Assembly: GCA_947568835.1 (NCBI GenBank)
Contig: OX387606.1
Coordinates: forward strand, 19,067,940-19,131,939
Direction: 5' to 3'
Length of the DNA stretch: 64,000 nucleotides
From: Protonemura montana
Lineage: Eukaryota; Arthropoda; Insecta; Plecoptera; Nemouridae
In this document: positions 49,101 through 62,800 of the stretch, in pieces
Layout of the letters: each line of letters begins with the position of its first letter
Position numbering within the stretch: the first letter of the stretch is position 1
Translations under genes and position numbers: made by a program
Notes under the pieces: model-generated
The model's input: only the letters and a program-made list of their open reading frames with translations
The model's database searches: none
What the model was told of the DNA's origin: nothing

Positions 49101-52100
49101 GAATTACAAATAACAGGAATGGGTCTATTTTTGTTGCTAATTGGATATTAATGAGGCTTGTCCTGGTATTCGAGCTGAGATGTCTACCACTTAATCACCT
49201 ACATTATAAATACCCGGTTGTCCTTGAACGAATCCACAATCCTAAGCATCAACTCTCCTGTCCACAGACTGCGTCTGCACGATGAGAAACAGCTGCTACT
49301 GCAAAACCTGCGCGACGCTCTCCACTCGATGACCCAGCTCGAATCACAGCTGAAAACACTATCCGCTTCGACCCTCTCCGTCAGCAGCAGCTCCAGCCTC
49401 GGCTCTCTGTCCACCACCTCGAGCAAAGGCTCGCTGAGCTCTGGCCTGAGCTTCACGGACATCTACGGCGCACCCCAGTACCTGCCCGTAGGCGCCGCTA
49501 TGGAGCGGCCAGTTGACATGGTGGACTTGCACCGTCGAGTGGAACGCCTCCTTCGTAACGCCGACAGCCGCCTCTCTCCGTCGCTCTCTCCGCGCTCTTC
49601 ATTCTCCGCTTCCCCTCCTGTCTCGCCGCTGTATGACGCGGCCGGCCCTCCGCCACCCGCGTACGACCAGGAGATGCTCCGCCGCCAGCAGCCACCTCCG
49701 AACCTACAGCAAGGCCTGGACCGGTTGCAGCTTGAGGATCGGCTTGTGGAGCTTCGCCTGAACCAGCAGCAGATGGCAGCGCAGCTGGAGTACGGGCCTC
49801 GCGCCGGCCGGTTGCCCGGCAACATGCCGTTGGCGGACATCTTGGAGCTGTCTCGCAGCTGCAACATGTCGCAGGGATCTGGCTTGGGGCGGCCGCGCAC
49901 GGGCTACGACGGCGAGCCTCCTCTGTCGCCAATCTCGGAGACGCCTCCGCTGGATGCAGGCGAAGAGGTGGCCCCACCGACGCCACCATCGTCTGGGACA
50001 AACACGCGGTCCGTTTCCGCAGCCGTCAGCGATGAGTCGATGGCTGGGGACTCGGGTGTATTTGAAGCATCCAATAAGAAGAGGTCGGGTGCAGGCGGGG
50101 ACAATCCACCGCTTGGGGAGATGAATCTAGAGACGGCTCAGGTGCAGATCAAGCTACGGTGAGGATTTGTCCAGCAATTTGACTAGAATTAGTTGGATTT
50201 GTAGTCTTGAATTTAATCGTTGTTGGCTGACTCCAAATTATGGGAACTTTGTTTCAAACTTGTGTCTAATGTTTTCTTTCTGTTTATTGCAGATATTCCG
50301 TCTGTGACGGACTTCTTCATGTAGGCATTGAGAGAGCACGCAATCTGGCAGCACTTTTCATACCCAACAGCTGTAAAGTGTGAGTACAAATTCTCTTTGC
50401 AAACAAAATAATTTACTTGGATCTTCTGTGGCTACCACAACTGGCTGCTTGTCTTTTTTGTTTGGGGGTTTCCTTGGATATATTGAATAGTTCTGTAACT
50501 AGGTAGAAATATTGACTAATTCAATTGCATTAGTTGGATCAAATCACCAGTAGCCATAGCTTGCAATTATAATCGTATTATTGTTGTAATGCTGTATTAG
50601 CTGCAAAAATTTTATTTTTTTCCGAAACAATTGAATTACAGCATTTTTTGTTAAGCATTAACCTTGCAATAAAAAAAAGGGAAACTTCTCATACAGACAC
50701 TCATAATCACAACTTCATGCAGGATTACAATACCTGGCTTGGGAATAGGATCGACACTAATAAACCGCTTTCCGTTGTAGGTTTATCAAGGCCGCACTGC
50801 TTCCAAGTCTGCCGCCAATGGTGCTTGCGTGCTGCACGAAGCACGTCGCCGACCTTGGCAAGCCAACTTTTGGGGAGAACTTCCCGCTGGCCGTGCCACT
50901 GAACAAGCTGTGTACCAAGACGCTGCAAGTCAACGTTTGGTCCATCGACGTCGCTGACAAGGAAGAATGCCTGGTAAGGAAACTAACAAGTCGTTACGAA
51001 ATCGGACAGTTTCAGAAAAAGATTGACCCGCTTTTGAAGTTAAGGAAGTGGTTAAAACTGACTGTAAAGATAGTTTACTCCTAAAGTGCAAAATTAACTT
51101 GAAAAAGATCAAATCTTACCCCTTTTTTGTTTGGTAGACAATTATCATATTGGGGACCTTACTACATTTCTAAGTGAATGCAAATTGAGTCTTAATTGTA
51201 AAATGTCAACAAACTTGTTCAAATGTATCCATGCCATCTGATACTATCGACATAAATGCATTTTTACACGCTTTTTGCTAAGAATGCGTGCCGTTCTGAC
51301 CGGCAGCAACTGATCGACTGTGATCTGACGACCGTTACCTTGCAGGGGTGTGCGCAAGTGAGCCTGGCGGACTTTGGCTCCGACAGTGTTTCCGTCAAGT
51401 GGTACAACATCTTGAGCTTCCGGTTCATGCAACCGCCCACTGAAGCGGGCGAAGATTCCCGTGCGGACGTGACGCAAAGCCACGACAAGCAGGAGAGCGA
51501 GTTGTCCGTGTTCGGCCGGCCGGTCACCGTAATCAAGGAGGAGAGCTCTGATGAGTCGACCATTATCTCATCGCAGACATCCACACTGACCAGGAGCCAA
51601 GGTATGTAACGGTTGACACCTTGTGTAGAGTGGCACTCTCGCATCGAAATTCTTTCTGTTTTTTTTTTGTTTTTTTTTAGATTAAACCGTTGTTACCTCT
51701 TGTGCACTATTCTCTTGACCTGCTCGGAGTTGATGATATTCTTGGTAATGAAGTATTGTCCTTTTTTGGCTAATAGAAATGTTTGTGTTCAGGTTTCCAG
51801 TCAACAGTCAGCATCCGAGTAGACGAGGTCTGTAGTCAGGAAGACGACGATGACGATGATGAAGATGATGACGACGACGACGAAGATGATGATGACGATG
51901 ACGATGATGAGGAAGGGATTCTCGTGGAGTTCTGTCAAGAAGACATCTTAGACCAAGCCTTAGAATATGCTGTACGTATGCTTTACTCGTCGGTCTTAAG
52001 CAAGCTCAGAATATAAATGTGTACATACCCTCGGAGATTAATTTGGCTTGATTATTTTTGCAGGAGGACACCGCTCTGACAGATTCGCTGGCAGAATTTC

Positions 52101-53939
52101 CAATCGACACGCTGGACAAGGAAACCAACACCGAGTGCGTCTTCATCCCGGAAAAGGGCATGCGGAAACGAATCGAAGATCCTGGCCGTGCCATTGTCAT
52201 CAAGCGATCGCAAACCTTCAGTCCAAGTCCCGTCGTCAGCAGAAACCAGTACATCTGCAAGGTAGGCATCGCTTTCAGGCGATATGATATTCCCAACACC
52301 TCCAGCTGAAAGAACATTAATTCTTTCCCCAGTTGTTAGCTAGATTTAAAATTTTTGAGTACCTGAAAATGGCTTTCTCCAAAAAATGGCTTTAGTTGCT
52401 AAAGCTCCACAGTTCTGAACAACAATGGGAAAAACTGCCGGCGCCATGTGAGTCCTATTCAACGTTTTGGCATTGTGTTACAGCTGAATCGTAGTGACAG
52501 TGACAGTTCGATGCCGCTTTACCGGCGCGGCGGCCCTTTCCAGCGCAACTCTGTGGAGAGACGTTCCCTGCGCTGGCGGCGGCCTTCGGGTACCGTAATG
52601 GTCTCAAAGCACCAGCGCAGCGCCAGCGTCAGTCTGCAGACTGCCACTGCTAGGTGAGAAATGCAAAGACCTTGACAGTTTTCTTTGATGCCCTAGATGG
52701 GTCAGGGTTTTTTTTTTTTACATCAGGAGCAGCTTAAACTGCTTTTCATAAGGAAATATTTTAAAGGAAATCTCAGTCAGTGAGACAGCAGTTTTTTAAG
52801 CAATGAAAACAGTTTCTTATTCATGACTTTATGTAGCAATTTTGAGAAAGTGTCAGCTCAACGGAATTCTTTTTAAGCACACTACGTTGTGTAGTAGCGC
52901 ATATTTGCGCTAATGCTTTATGTTTTTTCCTGGCAGAACATCGCTGGACCTGGAGCTGGACTTGCGGGCACAGCACACGCGACTGGTGACATTGCAGGAC
53001 GACCTTGCGCGACTGCGGGAGCTCAAGACGAGGCTCGAGACCGCCAAGAGCAAGGGTGACCAAACCGTTGCTGCTTGGGTGCTTGAAGACCAGCAGTTCC
53101 TGAACTTGGTGGCACAGGTAACCACACCTGCCTGATTAACTTGACATTCGGCAGTTCATTGTGTGTGCCTCGTAGTCACTTTTCCTGCATAACTCCATTG
53201 TTTCTTCAAGTAAAAAAAAGTGAGAGTCATTATGCGTTTTTGCAGACGTCTAATTTTTTTATGTGATTATCTAGGTTGAAAATGGAAAGAAAGGGAAGAA
53301 CTCTGATGACCGCAAAGTAGAGAAAATGTTGAAGAAAACTTCGAAAGAAATCTACAAGCTACGGAAAAGCAAGGCGGGTAAAGGAAAACCGGACGTCATT
53401 TCATTCAAGTGAGTTGTTTTCCCTAATCGTATACCTAACTTTAATCTTTTAAAGCAGTTAAAATTAAATTAAAATAAAGTCTTCATAAATTGTATTGTTG
53501 TGTCTAAAATAGTTTTGGAACCGTTGATCCAAAAGTAGGTAAAATAGTTCTTATTTATCCATGTTTTGGCTGAGGTTGTGTCTTGGGTAAACATTTTCTA
53601 TTTCAAACAACCGTATCTAACCAATTTCAACTTCACCAATTTTCCCTCAGAGAGAAGATGGCCTTCTTCACGCGAGTGAACTCTTCGGTCCCCGTCCTGC
53701 CCTCGGAAGAGTGTCCTAGCTCGGAGAGCAGCACGCTGACGCGTGGCGAGAGCTTGCGTGACGACGAACTGGGTGGCACAATTGCGTGCGACGACATCCT
53801 ATACACCAGCGGCCCGCCCGCGGATTGCGCGGAACCTGCAGACAGCCGCGAGGTCGAGGGCAGGGAGAGCGTCGACGACTCTGACGAGGCACAGCGCTTC
53901 CACTACGTCGTCGACAGGGTGTTCGGCGTTGAAGTCTAG
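28137..53939 (+). CDS. kibra: Kibra / WWC protein, Hippo pathway scaffold
   Basis: Seventeen exons join without a phase error into 1,253 residues: 28137-28264, 32662-32771, 33703-33797, 46529-46646, 47300-47459, 47778-48185, 48538-48702, 49268-50158, 50293-50379, 50781-50973, 51346-51601, 51793-51971, 52064-52261, 52484-52653, 52937-53117, 53275-53408 and 53651-53939. Kibra acts at the cell cortex with Merlin and Expanded to activate Hippo signalling and also binds aPKC. WW1 (about residues 9-41) has both tryptophans; WW2 (about 56-88) has lost the second, as in the human protein. Coiled coils follow ([13 protein letters not shown], then [12 protein letters not shown]), then serine-rich linkers and a C2 domain from about residue 692. 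An acidic run precedes [16 protein letters not shown] and LNRSDSDSS. The aPKC-binding block [10 protein letters not shown] is near residue 1014, followed by [10 protein letters not shown]. The C-terminus GVEV suits a PDZ ligand. Confidence 0.95.
28265..32661 (+). other. Kibra intron 1
   Basis: This 4.4 kb intron separates the two WW-domain exons. Many open frames around 31.2-32.5 kb reflect high GC content; none has a recognised domain. No repeat family from elsewhere in the window was recognised here. A GA-rich microsatellite lies near 30514. Confidence 0.7.
36166..36193 (+). repeat. Poly(G) run, 28 bases
   Basis: An uninterrupted run of G within Kibra intron 3. Such runs are unstable and prone to assembly error, so the exact length is uncertain. 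A second run of 19 G is at 39808-39826. Confidence 0.9.
45400..45846 (+). promoter_or_regulatory. Candidate internal Kibra promoter (GC-rich)
   Basis: A GC- and CpG-rich block with GCGCGC and repeated GGCAGGCAGG/GCTCGCTCGC motifs immediately precedes the candidate alternative first exon, while the sequence just to its left (44,950-45,400) is AT-rich. This fits a TATA-less promoter, but no initiator was identified. The inference rests on composition and position. Confidence 0.35.
45847..46122 (+). CDS. kibra: Candidate alternative first exon of Kibra (WW-less isoform)
   Basis: The frame starts [20 protein letters not shown] and runs 92 codons to a strong donor, GAAATT|GTAAGG, in phase 0. Exon 4 at 46529 starts in phase 0, so splicing gives E-I-A-K-K-E-I and a 1,234-residue Kibra that lacks both WW domains but keeps the coiled coils, C2 domain and C-terminus. 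The new N-terminus is rich in proline ([10 protein letters not shown]), arginine and tyrosine. The frame also stays open through a GC-rich stretch with a compositional change at its end. An alternative is that it is an internal cassette exon using an acceptor such as TTGCACCAG at about 45905, also phase 0. The exon is unrecognised in any family I know. Confidence 0.5.
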
Positions 53940-56802
53940 TGTCGGCCGCTCTGTTTGGTTTCGTGTGGATTAGTTCGACGAGGCGCCGAGTGGAAAGACT
54001 TTCGAATAATCTCTGGAGAGATGGTTACGGCGCCGGCTGTCACGACGGTGATGCGTTTTCCGTCTGAGCTTTACGGGGCTGGTCGGTCCCATGTTGAGCG
54101 TCGGCAGTTCCCTGCTATCGTCGTGCCATGCTGGTTTCTACAGTTTTAAGGCCCGGACTTTCAAGCCCCACCGCACTGTGACGTTGTAGCCTTTAAATGC
54201 AGCTGGTCTGCAGAAGTTTGTATTTAAGATAAAATCTTGATATGGAAAATAGGGTCCAAGTAACTTTATTATTTTTTATTTGTAGATAATTTGATTGATA
54301 ATGAGAGTGTGTGTTCAATGCTTTAAATCTGGAGGAAATTAATATTGGGCTTGATGCGCAACCTTCAGATTTGCATAGGGCCTGAAATTGATCTTCAATC
54401 TCGTTTGACTTACTATGCGTTTTGCTGATAACATTATTCTCTAAACCGTCCAGTTTTTGCAAATCAATTTACAACTCAAACCGATGACTATTATGTGGAT
54501 GATTCAGCTCGAGTGTGCACTTTTTGGTGATATCTCGCGCCAAGGGGTCGATCGATTTAACGAACATATTTAAATGTAATATTTTTATTACCAATCGGGG
54601 TGGGTGGATAAATGGGTCACGGATGATCAAATAATTTAACATGTTGATATTTTGTAAATTGTTAAATCATGTGCCTTTGAGAGATGGAATATTGAAACAC
54701 AATTGAGAAAATCAAACTCAAAATTGCCTTATTTACACGTCACTGTATGAAAGGTATATTCTGCCTTAGCTCGTTCATTAATATTCGTAGCAATGTTCGA
54801 TCGAAACAAGTTCTCGTTAATGATAGATCTGATAACAATGGTTAAACTAATGTTAATTGGATATTTTCATTGTGATGGGTTGTCTGCCAAATGTTCATTT
54901 AATATAATTGTACATTTATGTTTATTATGTAATATTTATAATTGTTAACTCCTCTAGTTAGAGACCTGCCAATGGAAGTTCCATATTGCTCAAGAAAATA
55001 ATTTTATTTCAAAAACCTAATAATTTTATTGCCACTGTAGCTGGGAGTCCAAAATGTTCTGTCGACTATTGATGCTATCTTGTTCTACAAAGGCAGCAAG
55101 GAAGACAATTTTACTTCTTGGTTGTTACCACCGTGAAAAGTTTCCAATCTTCCAATCTATTGAATGACTAGCGAGCCAGTTGCAAAGTGTGATCCTCAGG
55201 ATGTTGTTATTGTTACTATTCTTTGATTGCTGCTAGGGATTTCGTGATGCAGTTGTCAAACAAACTGGCATTTTAATGGTTTCGTAATGCATTGTATAAA
55301 CTTCATTCTCATTGTATCATTTCATTTCTATCATTTCATTTGCTCATGTAGCTATTTTAACAATGCTGTTTCCTCATTAAATTTTAGTAAACTGAAAAGA
55401 ATCACTTTTTCTTTCCCATTGGCCTTCTCAATGGCGCTCCTTTTCCTAAAGCTAAGAGATAGTTCTGTCACATATCCCTTCGTGACTAGCACCTTATCAT
55501 GGTGAAATGATTTGCCTAATCTGATGGCTCGGAAGCCCATGCTAGTGGGGAGGTTTAACTCCCCGTCGAGGTCTTCTATACCTGACAGGCTCCCGGCAAG
55601 GACCCAGACAAAGACTAGCCCGCTTCGTAGCTGTCACTGGACACTGACTTTAGATGGGAAGGATCTGTACGATTTGTCTCCACCTCTCCTTATCCTCATT
55701 TCTTGTTTCATCTCTTGCCACCTTCCATTTCCTCTTTCTGTGTATTGGGGCTGCGACAGGGTACCCTACCCAAGTAGACATTGGTTCGATTTTCTCAGGA
55801 AATTTTACTAGGCCCATTATGATCATCAGATTGACATGCCTATCAACCCCACTATTCATTCATTCAATTTGGGCACAAATTGACCAACTGGTTGGTACAC
55901 TTTAAAAAACTCCATTAAATAACATTGATCCCAAATCATTTAGAATTCAGAGTAATTTCCGATCATGGTACTTCGTAATGCCTAAAGACGCTAAGCCCGT
56001 CCAAGCTTTAAAAGAATTAACCATTTTGCATGATTCATTCAAATTTGGAATACAAATTGTTGATAAATGATCCTTCAAACCACAAATGTAGCAAAGTGGA
56101 AAAGAAGTTGTTCAGTTTCTTGACACATTGCCAATTACCTATAATTTAACCTCTACATAATTTGGGAAGATAACACACGGGGAGCTAGGAACTTAAAGAG
56201 CAGTTCATATTAAGGTTTAAAATAATATATGAGCATTCAGTTTACTTCGTAATTAATTTGGCTTTTATGTAAGTAACTTACTTGCTATGGATTATAATTT
56301 TGAACTTTCAAAGTAAAAAATGGAATGGTAGATGGAACTTTATAGCAGACAGTAGTGGCCCTACAGTTCTGCAGAACCAGATTTGTTCCTTCCATGATCA
56401 TAACTAAGACTAGAATCACGTATTTTAGGCACAACTTTGGAAGAATTTCTTTACAATAATTCGGTAAAGCCTACGAATAAACATGAATTATTCTAAAAAT
56501 AACATAATACGCAAACATTACCGGTAAAAACGGACCTAATATCATTGTACTTTTCACGTAAATATCTAAATTGAGACAAAAATTGTACAAAAAATGCATA
56601 GCACTTGACTATTTTAATCGGACTGTCAAGAACATTGTCTCTGTGACCATGTGACCATTTGTAAAAATGATCAGTGTGCTACGTTCCATAATGTCAATTT
56701 GTACAATTTTTTTTTTTACTACTTCATTACTCTTATTTGCTGTGATAAGAAAGCATTTGATTGTACAAATCAATGCCTGACATTAACAAATATATATATT
56801 AA
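53940..56802. other. Convergent intergenic region, Kibra / Pvr-like
   Basis: This holds the 3' UTRs of both genes. 55500-55900 has a different texture (a GC-richer block with GGGGAGGTTTAACTCCCC and a C/T-rich run) and may be an old repeat, but no partner copy is present in the window. No coding exon is supported. Confidence 0.55.
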
Positions 56803-59800
56803 TTAATTGACATACGGGTTTTCCTCACGCTGTGTTTCGATTCCACTTGCAGCACTGGACGAATCATTATTTGGAAAATGCACAAAACCCTCCCCATCTT
56901 TTGACTTTGTGAATGCCATTTGGTTCAATGCCACATCATTTGGCTTTGTCATTGGTACATAGTTGCTGAAAGTGGACCCATCTGATTCGTCCGTGCTAAA
57001 TTGCTTGTGCTGCGGCATATTTATATAGTTGTCTGTAGTCGGAGCAATTGCAGCACCCAGCATCTGGTATGATGGGTTAGAAAATGACGGCATTAAGTTA
57101 GAGCTCTGTTCCCAGCCTTGGGGATTGGCATTTGTCGGTTCTTTGTTAAGGTTGTTTACGGCCTTTGGAGAATTAGCTGGACTCTGATAGTTGTTGTCGT
57201 TGGAAAGCAAATGACTCAGTTCAAAAGGATTTCCCGACCCGTCTCGAGAAAGCGTTGGTTTATTTGAGAAGATAAACGAGTCGTTGGTGTCTGTGGCTCG
57301 AGGGCTGAAGATCGCCCCTTGTTTGAGTGCGGGACTCATGCATAGGTATCCAGAAGCTTCACCTTCGTCAGGACAGAGTGCCAATGGACTCGATGGTATT
57401 CCCCTAGAGAAAAAAATAAGTAGGTATAAGTCCTAGAAATTGCTCATACTTCGTTGAAAATAATACCAAATTAGCCAAAGACCAAAAGTCAAGCACTGCT
57501 TCATATTTACACTGAGAACTCAATGATTTTAGGTTTTTTAGGTTATTTAGTATTCTATTACTCTCTTACCCATTCACATACTGGTGCAGTTCTTCTTCGT
57601 TACATTCTGCTCCGGGCGCCACCATGTTGTCATATGTTGGTGCTGTCATCATCGCAAGGTAATCACTTTGCAGGCCCATATTCCATTGAATATTATTCAT
57701 GTTCATGTAAGGATCGTTCAAGTCCATGTAGTGCTAGGAAATTTCATGTGAATTAATAAAATGTGCCTTGATTTATATTTCAAATGTGCTGTAATCCGAT
57801 CACTTTTGAAAACTACAATTCACAAAGCTAAAAGTCTTACCGATTTGACATTGTCTTCTAGCATGGACCCAAATATCTCGGACAAGTCACCAAATGTTGG
57901 TCGGTCGACTGGCCTTGGCAGCCAGCAGTTTTTCATTACTTCATATCTGTGTACAATAAAGCGGAGTAATTGTCAGGAAATAGAATATAAATCTAGATGC
58001 TAGATGATAGCAACTACAATTTTATTTTAAAACTTGTTACACTTACATGGCATTTGTGGCATACTCGGGCTTGTCCATTCGGTATCCATCAATTAGTTTT
58101 TGATATAGTTTTTCATCAGCCTCCATTCCTAGGAATGTAAGGATTAAATTAATGCTAGTTTCTGTTACATTAGGCAAAACAAGTATTTGAGTTGGTGTTT
58201 TTTGAGAGTTGTTGTTGTTGATTTTGTTGTTTTCAATGTGCTAAATGTAATAATGATAAAATTTGCATTATTGTCTTACCTGGGTAAGGAGTTTTGGCAA
58301 GAGAGAAAAATTCCCATAGGACAATGCCGTACGACCAGACATCCGATTGAGTTGAAAAGACTCGGTCGCTTATAGATTCAACTGCCATCCATTTAATCGG
58401 CAAGGGTCCCTGGAAGACACAGAGTTAGCTTTTAGACTCCTAACAAATATCTCCTTCTTTAAGATACGTAGAAGTTAAGAACTTACATCTCCTTTCTTCT
58501 TGTAATTATCTGTCTTATACATGCTCTTAGCAAGACCAAAATCGCAGATCTTTACGACGTTGTCGTCCGCCAACAGTATGTTACGTGCGGCTAAATCTCC
58601 GTGCATGACCTGAAAAGAAAAATCACAAATTTGAAGTTAACAAAAGCATACAGAATGGCAAAGTGGTCCAAAGCAGTGAGCAGGTGATGTTGCACGGTTT
58701 TGCTTTGATGAGACCTAAAGACCTAAAAAGACATTTTAGGTCCTTTTAAAAACCTCAAGTCAGACTTAACAGAGCAAAACCACTACACCAAAAGCTAATA
58801 GCATATGCTCTGAGCCGCAGACGAGGCGAATGAAAATGAATGTACCTTCCGGCCGGCTAGGTAGTCCATACCCCGCGCAACTTGGAACGCCCAGCACAAC
58901 ACGTCCCGCGTGCAAATCGGTCGAACATGCCCCTTGTAGTCGCCTCGGTAGTTGGACCTCCACTCGGGCTGCACGCTGTTGTTGCTCAGCATGCACCCCT
59001 CCTCTCCTAAGCACATAGCCACACTTAGCTTCTTCCCATTTAATATCACAGGTTTGCATCTCATCTTGATTTGGAATTTGGGGATCTATTAGGATCTCTC
59101 ATACAAATCTATTTGGCATCAAGAAAATACTTAATATGTGACGAAACAATTGGGCTACATATCTCAGAGTACTTTTGGTGAACGTTGGGCAAGGGCATGG
59201 GCCTCACAAATCATAAACTCTGAGAATAAATGGTCTGCTATTGGAAGACAATATTTTAACTTGATTTCTTGCTTATTACTGAATATAGTATGGCAGTTGC
59301 TGAGTTTGTCCATAAAAATAATTGCGTGCTTTCCATATTACAGGTGTGTCAACTTGCCTCCCGTTGGCGTCATCGATATGAGGGCCGCATCGGAGTTGAC
59401 CGTTCCGCTGTTGCTAGGACTGCAGTTGGAACTTTCGCTATCACTGCGGCTACGGGAGAATGACAGCCCTGCATACTTCATCCTGGCAAAATGTTAGTGG
59501 TGTTAGTACCGCATGCCTTCTGATGTCAAGCCAACAATCCCGCACCATAGTAGGTGTAACTTTTTACTGCAATTATACTAGCTGTTGGGTTGAGCACTTG
59601 AAGCTTGTTCATAATTTTGCAAGGGCTTGGACAGAAAAGTATGTTTCTTACCAAACCTTAATACCCAGATCAATACATGTTACAGTTGTAATCCAAGATA
59701 AAAATGCCTTTTTACTTTACAGTCATTTTGAGATGAAACTACACAGTCAAAATGTATTACAGTGCAAATGCAATTACTACTACAGTGAAATGAGGTGCAC

Positions 59801-62800
59801 ATTTCACATTTCTTCTCTGCTAAAATTTCATAAATGAAGACGGTATTTCTTTTATTTGTGGAAAAGCATTTGAGGAAATATTAAAATTAGCATGGAATAA
59901 ATGGTAAAAACTAAAAAGCAGCCTGCAACATGCATCCAACTAGCAACCGACTACTGTTATGAAAGCCATTAAACGTTTTAAGTTTAAGAACACAATTTGA
60001 CTTGCGTAAAATCCTCCTTCCTGAAATTTGAATTCATTTACCTTGATTTCATGACCATTGAGTCATGCCTTGCAATTATATCGGCCCCAAAGTTTGGGTC
60101 GATGATGCCTGTTATTTGGTCCACTTGGTCAATGAAATCAGCTCGATGGCGTAACAAATAGTTGTGTAAGTTTCCAAATCGGCAATACTCAACAATGACC
60201 AATAGTTCCCCTGCAATTATAAAATAAAACCATATTTCATTTATCTTAAAGAAAACTCGTAATCGTGATGACGTCATTTTCATGTAACAGACTGTGCTTG
60301 TCCTGCAGGATTCACTTGCATATCAACACCCAAATCGAAAATGGCTAGAAATGGCTTTAATTTGTACATCACATGTACATGTGACATACATCACATGTCA
60401 ATTTCCAGGACTCCAGTTTTTTGTATTATTAAAACATAATGGAGCATGTACTTATATTTATATATTATGCAATGGAGCTTGACACAACACAAAATTTTGG
60501 TTGGTCACAAATTGTTTTTGAAAAATGATAAGGGCAATACTATAAAAATTAACAGCATAGCTGGCAACCTTGTCAAGGTGCAAAGCATCAGGCGACTCCT
60601 AGTATTTCATAATTTTGCCTTTTTACACATTAAAAAATCTATGAATTTAAGGTCTGGTTCAATTTTCTAGCAACAAACCTAGACAATACAAGCAAACTTA
60701 CTTTTGTTGAGATTTTTTGTGCATGCTCCAAGCAAATTGACAACATTGAGGTGTTTGCCCAAGTGCACCATGATTTTCAGTTCGGAGGCCAGTGCCTTGA
60801 TGTATGTGTGGTCAGCATTCCGCTTTACCATTTTCACGGCGACCATGGAAATGGCTTCACCTTCGCAAATTCCGATGGCTTCAGCTTTCATGACTACACC
60901 AAATGCACCTGCGCCAAGTTGTTTGCCTAGAACAAAAAGATATTTTTGAAATGAAGTATTAAAGTATTTAAATACTGTAATAGAATATAGGTTAAACAGA
61001 TTCGCTATTCTACCATCTCTATACGGAGAGGCATTCAGCAACTGTAACTTATCCTAATTTAAGACAGGCCGTAGTCCTCAACCCTAAAAATGTTGCACCA
61101 AAGAAGGGAATTTCTCTAAAAAGGAAAATTTTCTGGACCTGTGTTCATAATTGCGTTCGTAAAAAATAATTGCTTATGTTCTTTTTCAATAAACTTACCA
61201 AGTTTCAGTTTTTCTCTTGGGAACTCCCACTTCCGGTCGTATGGTAGCAATTCTGCTTGGTCATCGATCGGTAGGTCAGGGTTTATGTTGTCCATCGCTC
61301 CCTTGTCAAATTGCTCCAAACCAATCGCTTTTAATTCCTCGCGAAGTTTCTGAAATTATGGTTCAATAGTGGCTTTTCAATATTTATGAAAATAATGCTA
61401 GCTCACGTACTGGAAAATTACATACCTTTTCTTTCCGGATTTTTATAACCAGGTATGCAATTACGCAAATAGATATCACCACCAGAACAAGAAATGCCCC
61501 CAGGATCAACTTAGGAGTAGAAGTTTTTGCTAAAAAAAAATAAAGCCTCATACAACCATACTTGAACCGATTTGCATTACTTATTGTGTATCACAAGACT
61601 CGTTACTGTAACGGCAAAAACTAGCTCGCCAAATTTTAACGTAATTGTTAACTTTTTACCTGTTTTTATAAGAATGGACCTTTTCACTATTCCAGCCCTG
61701 TTGCTGACTACGCAGGTATATGTGCCTTCTATGGTAGATGGAGAGTAAGTTATTTCAAGAGTTGTATTCTCGTCTCTGAGAAAGTACAACGTTATATTAT
61801 CCTTGACCATGGTCATTGGCTGGTCATCCTGGGGAACAGTGAACATTTAAACATCTAAGTCACATTAAAGGAAAATGCAATAATTCAAATCCATACTGGT
61901 TTTTAGACTCATGACTACTTTATCTAAACTTAGCACTAGTTTTTACAAAAAAACTATCTAACTGGGTTTTGAATGCTAAGTAAAGAACAACTAAATTTCC
62001 CAGCGTTTCGTAACAATTGTACCTGTTACTTTATCAAGGGTTAAAGCAGTCCTGACAATTTTCTGATAACAAAAGAATCACAAAAAAATTAAAACAATTA
62101 CCTAGTTTAAGCATCCTAAATTCTCTATCTAAAATAGTTAAACCTAGTTCAAATATTTATGTAAAAATTAAAATCAATATTTTTCTTATGCAGAGTATCT
62201 ATGCTAGGCAAACTGTAATAAATGAATGTGGGTATAAAATAAATTACCTTCAACCATGTCACAGTTGGCGTAGGACGTCCATTTCCATGACAAGTCAGTT
62301 TTGTTATTTCTCCCTCTTTTACCATGTATTCACTGTCATTCATGTTCTCCGATTCAATAGTTGGAATTTCCTGTGCTGTAATTTATAAAATTACGTTACA
62401 TATTAGATTCTGCAGTAATACAATTTTATTTCTGTATTATTTATTTCGTTGTTTCATTGCACGATCTGAAAGTTAGTAGTTGCAACTTAAACCCGAGACT
62501 GACACATGAGACTGGGACCTACGACTCTGAACTTACCTTGTACAAACACGTAGAAATTCTCCCCGGCAGGTATTCCTTGCATGTCGTTAGCAGTGCACGT
62601 ATAATTACCAGTGTAATCTTCCGTTATGTTGTTGAGCATCAAACTGTTCTTGTAGGAAAAATTGGTTTCTTGGGAAACTAAGATAGAAGGAAATATTTTA
62701 CAAAAAAACTGCATAATGATCAACCGAGACGTCTTTCTTGAAGGATTTTGATTTATCAGAATTAACATCTTTTGAGAAAATTGCCGTTTTCTTTTAATTT

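Noticed and set aside
49463-50001. Antisense frames of 145-167 codons opposite Kibra exon 8
   Set aside because: GC-rich shadow of a strongly supported, in-phase coding exon.
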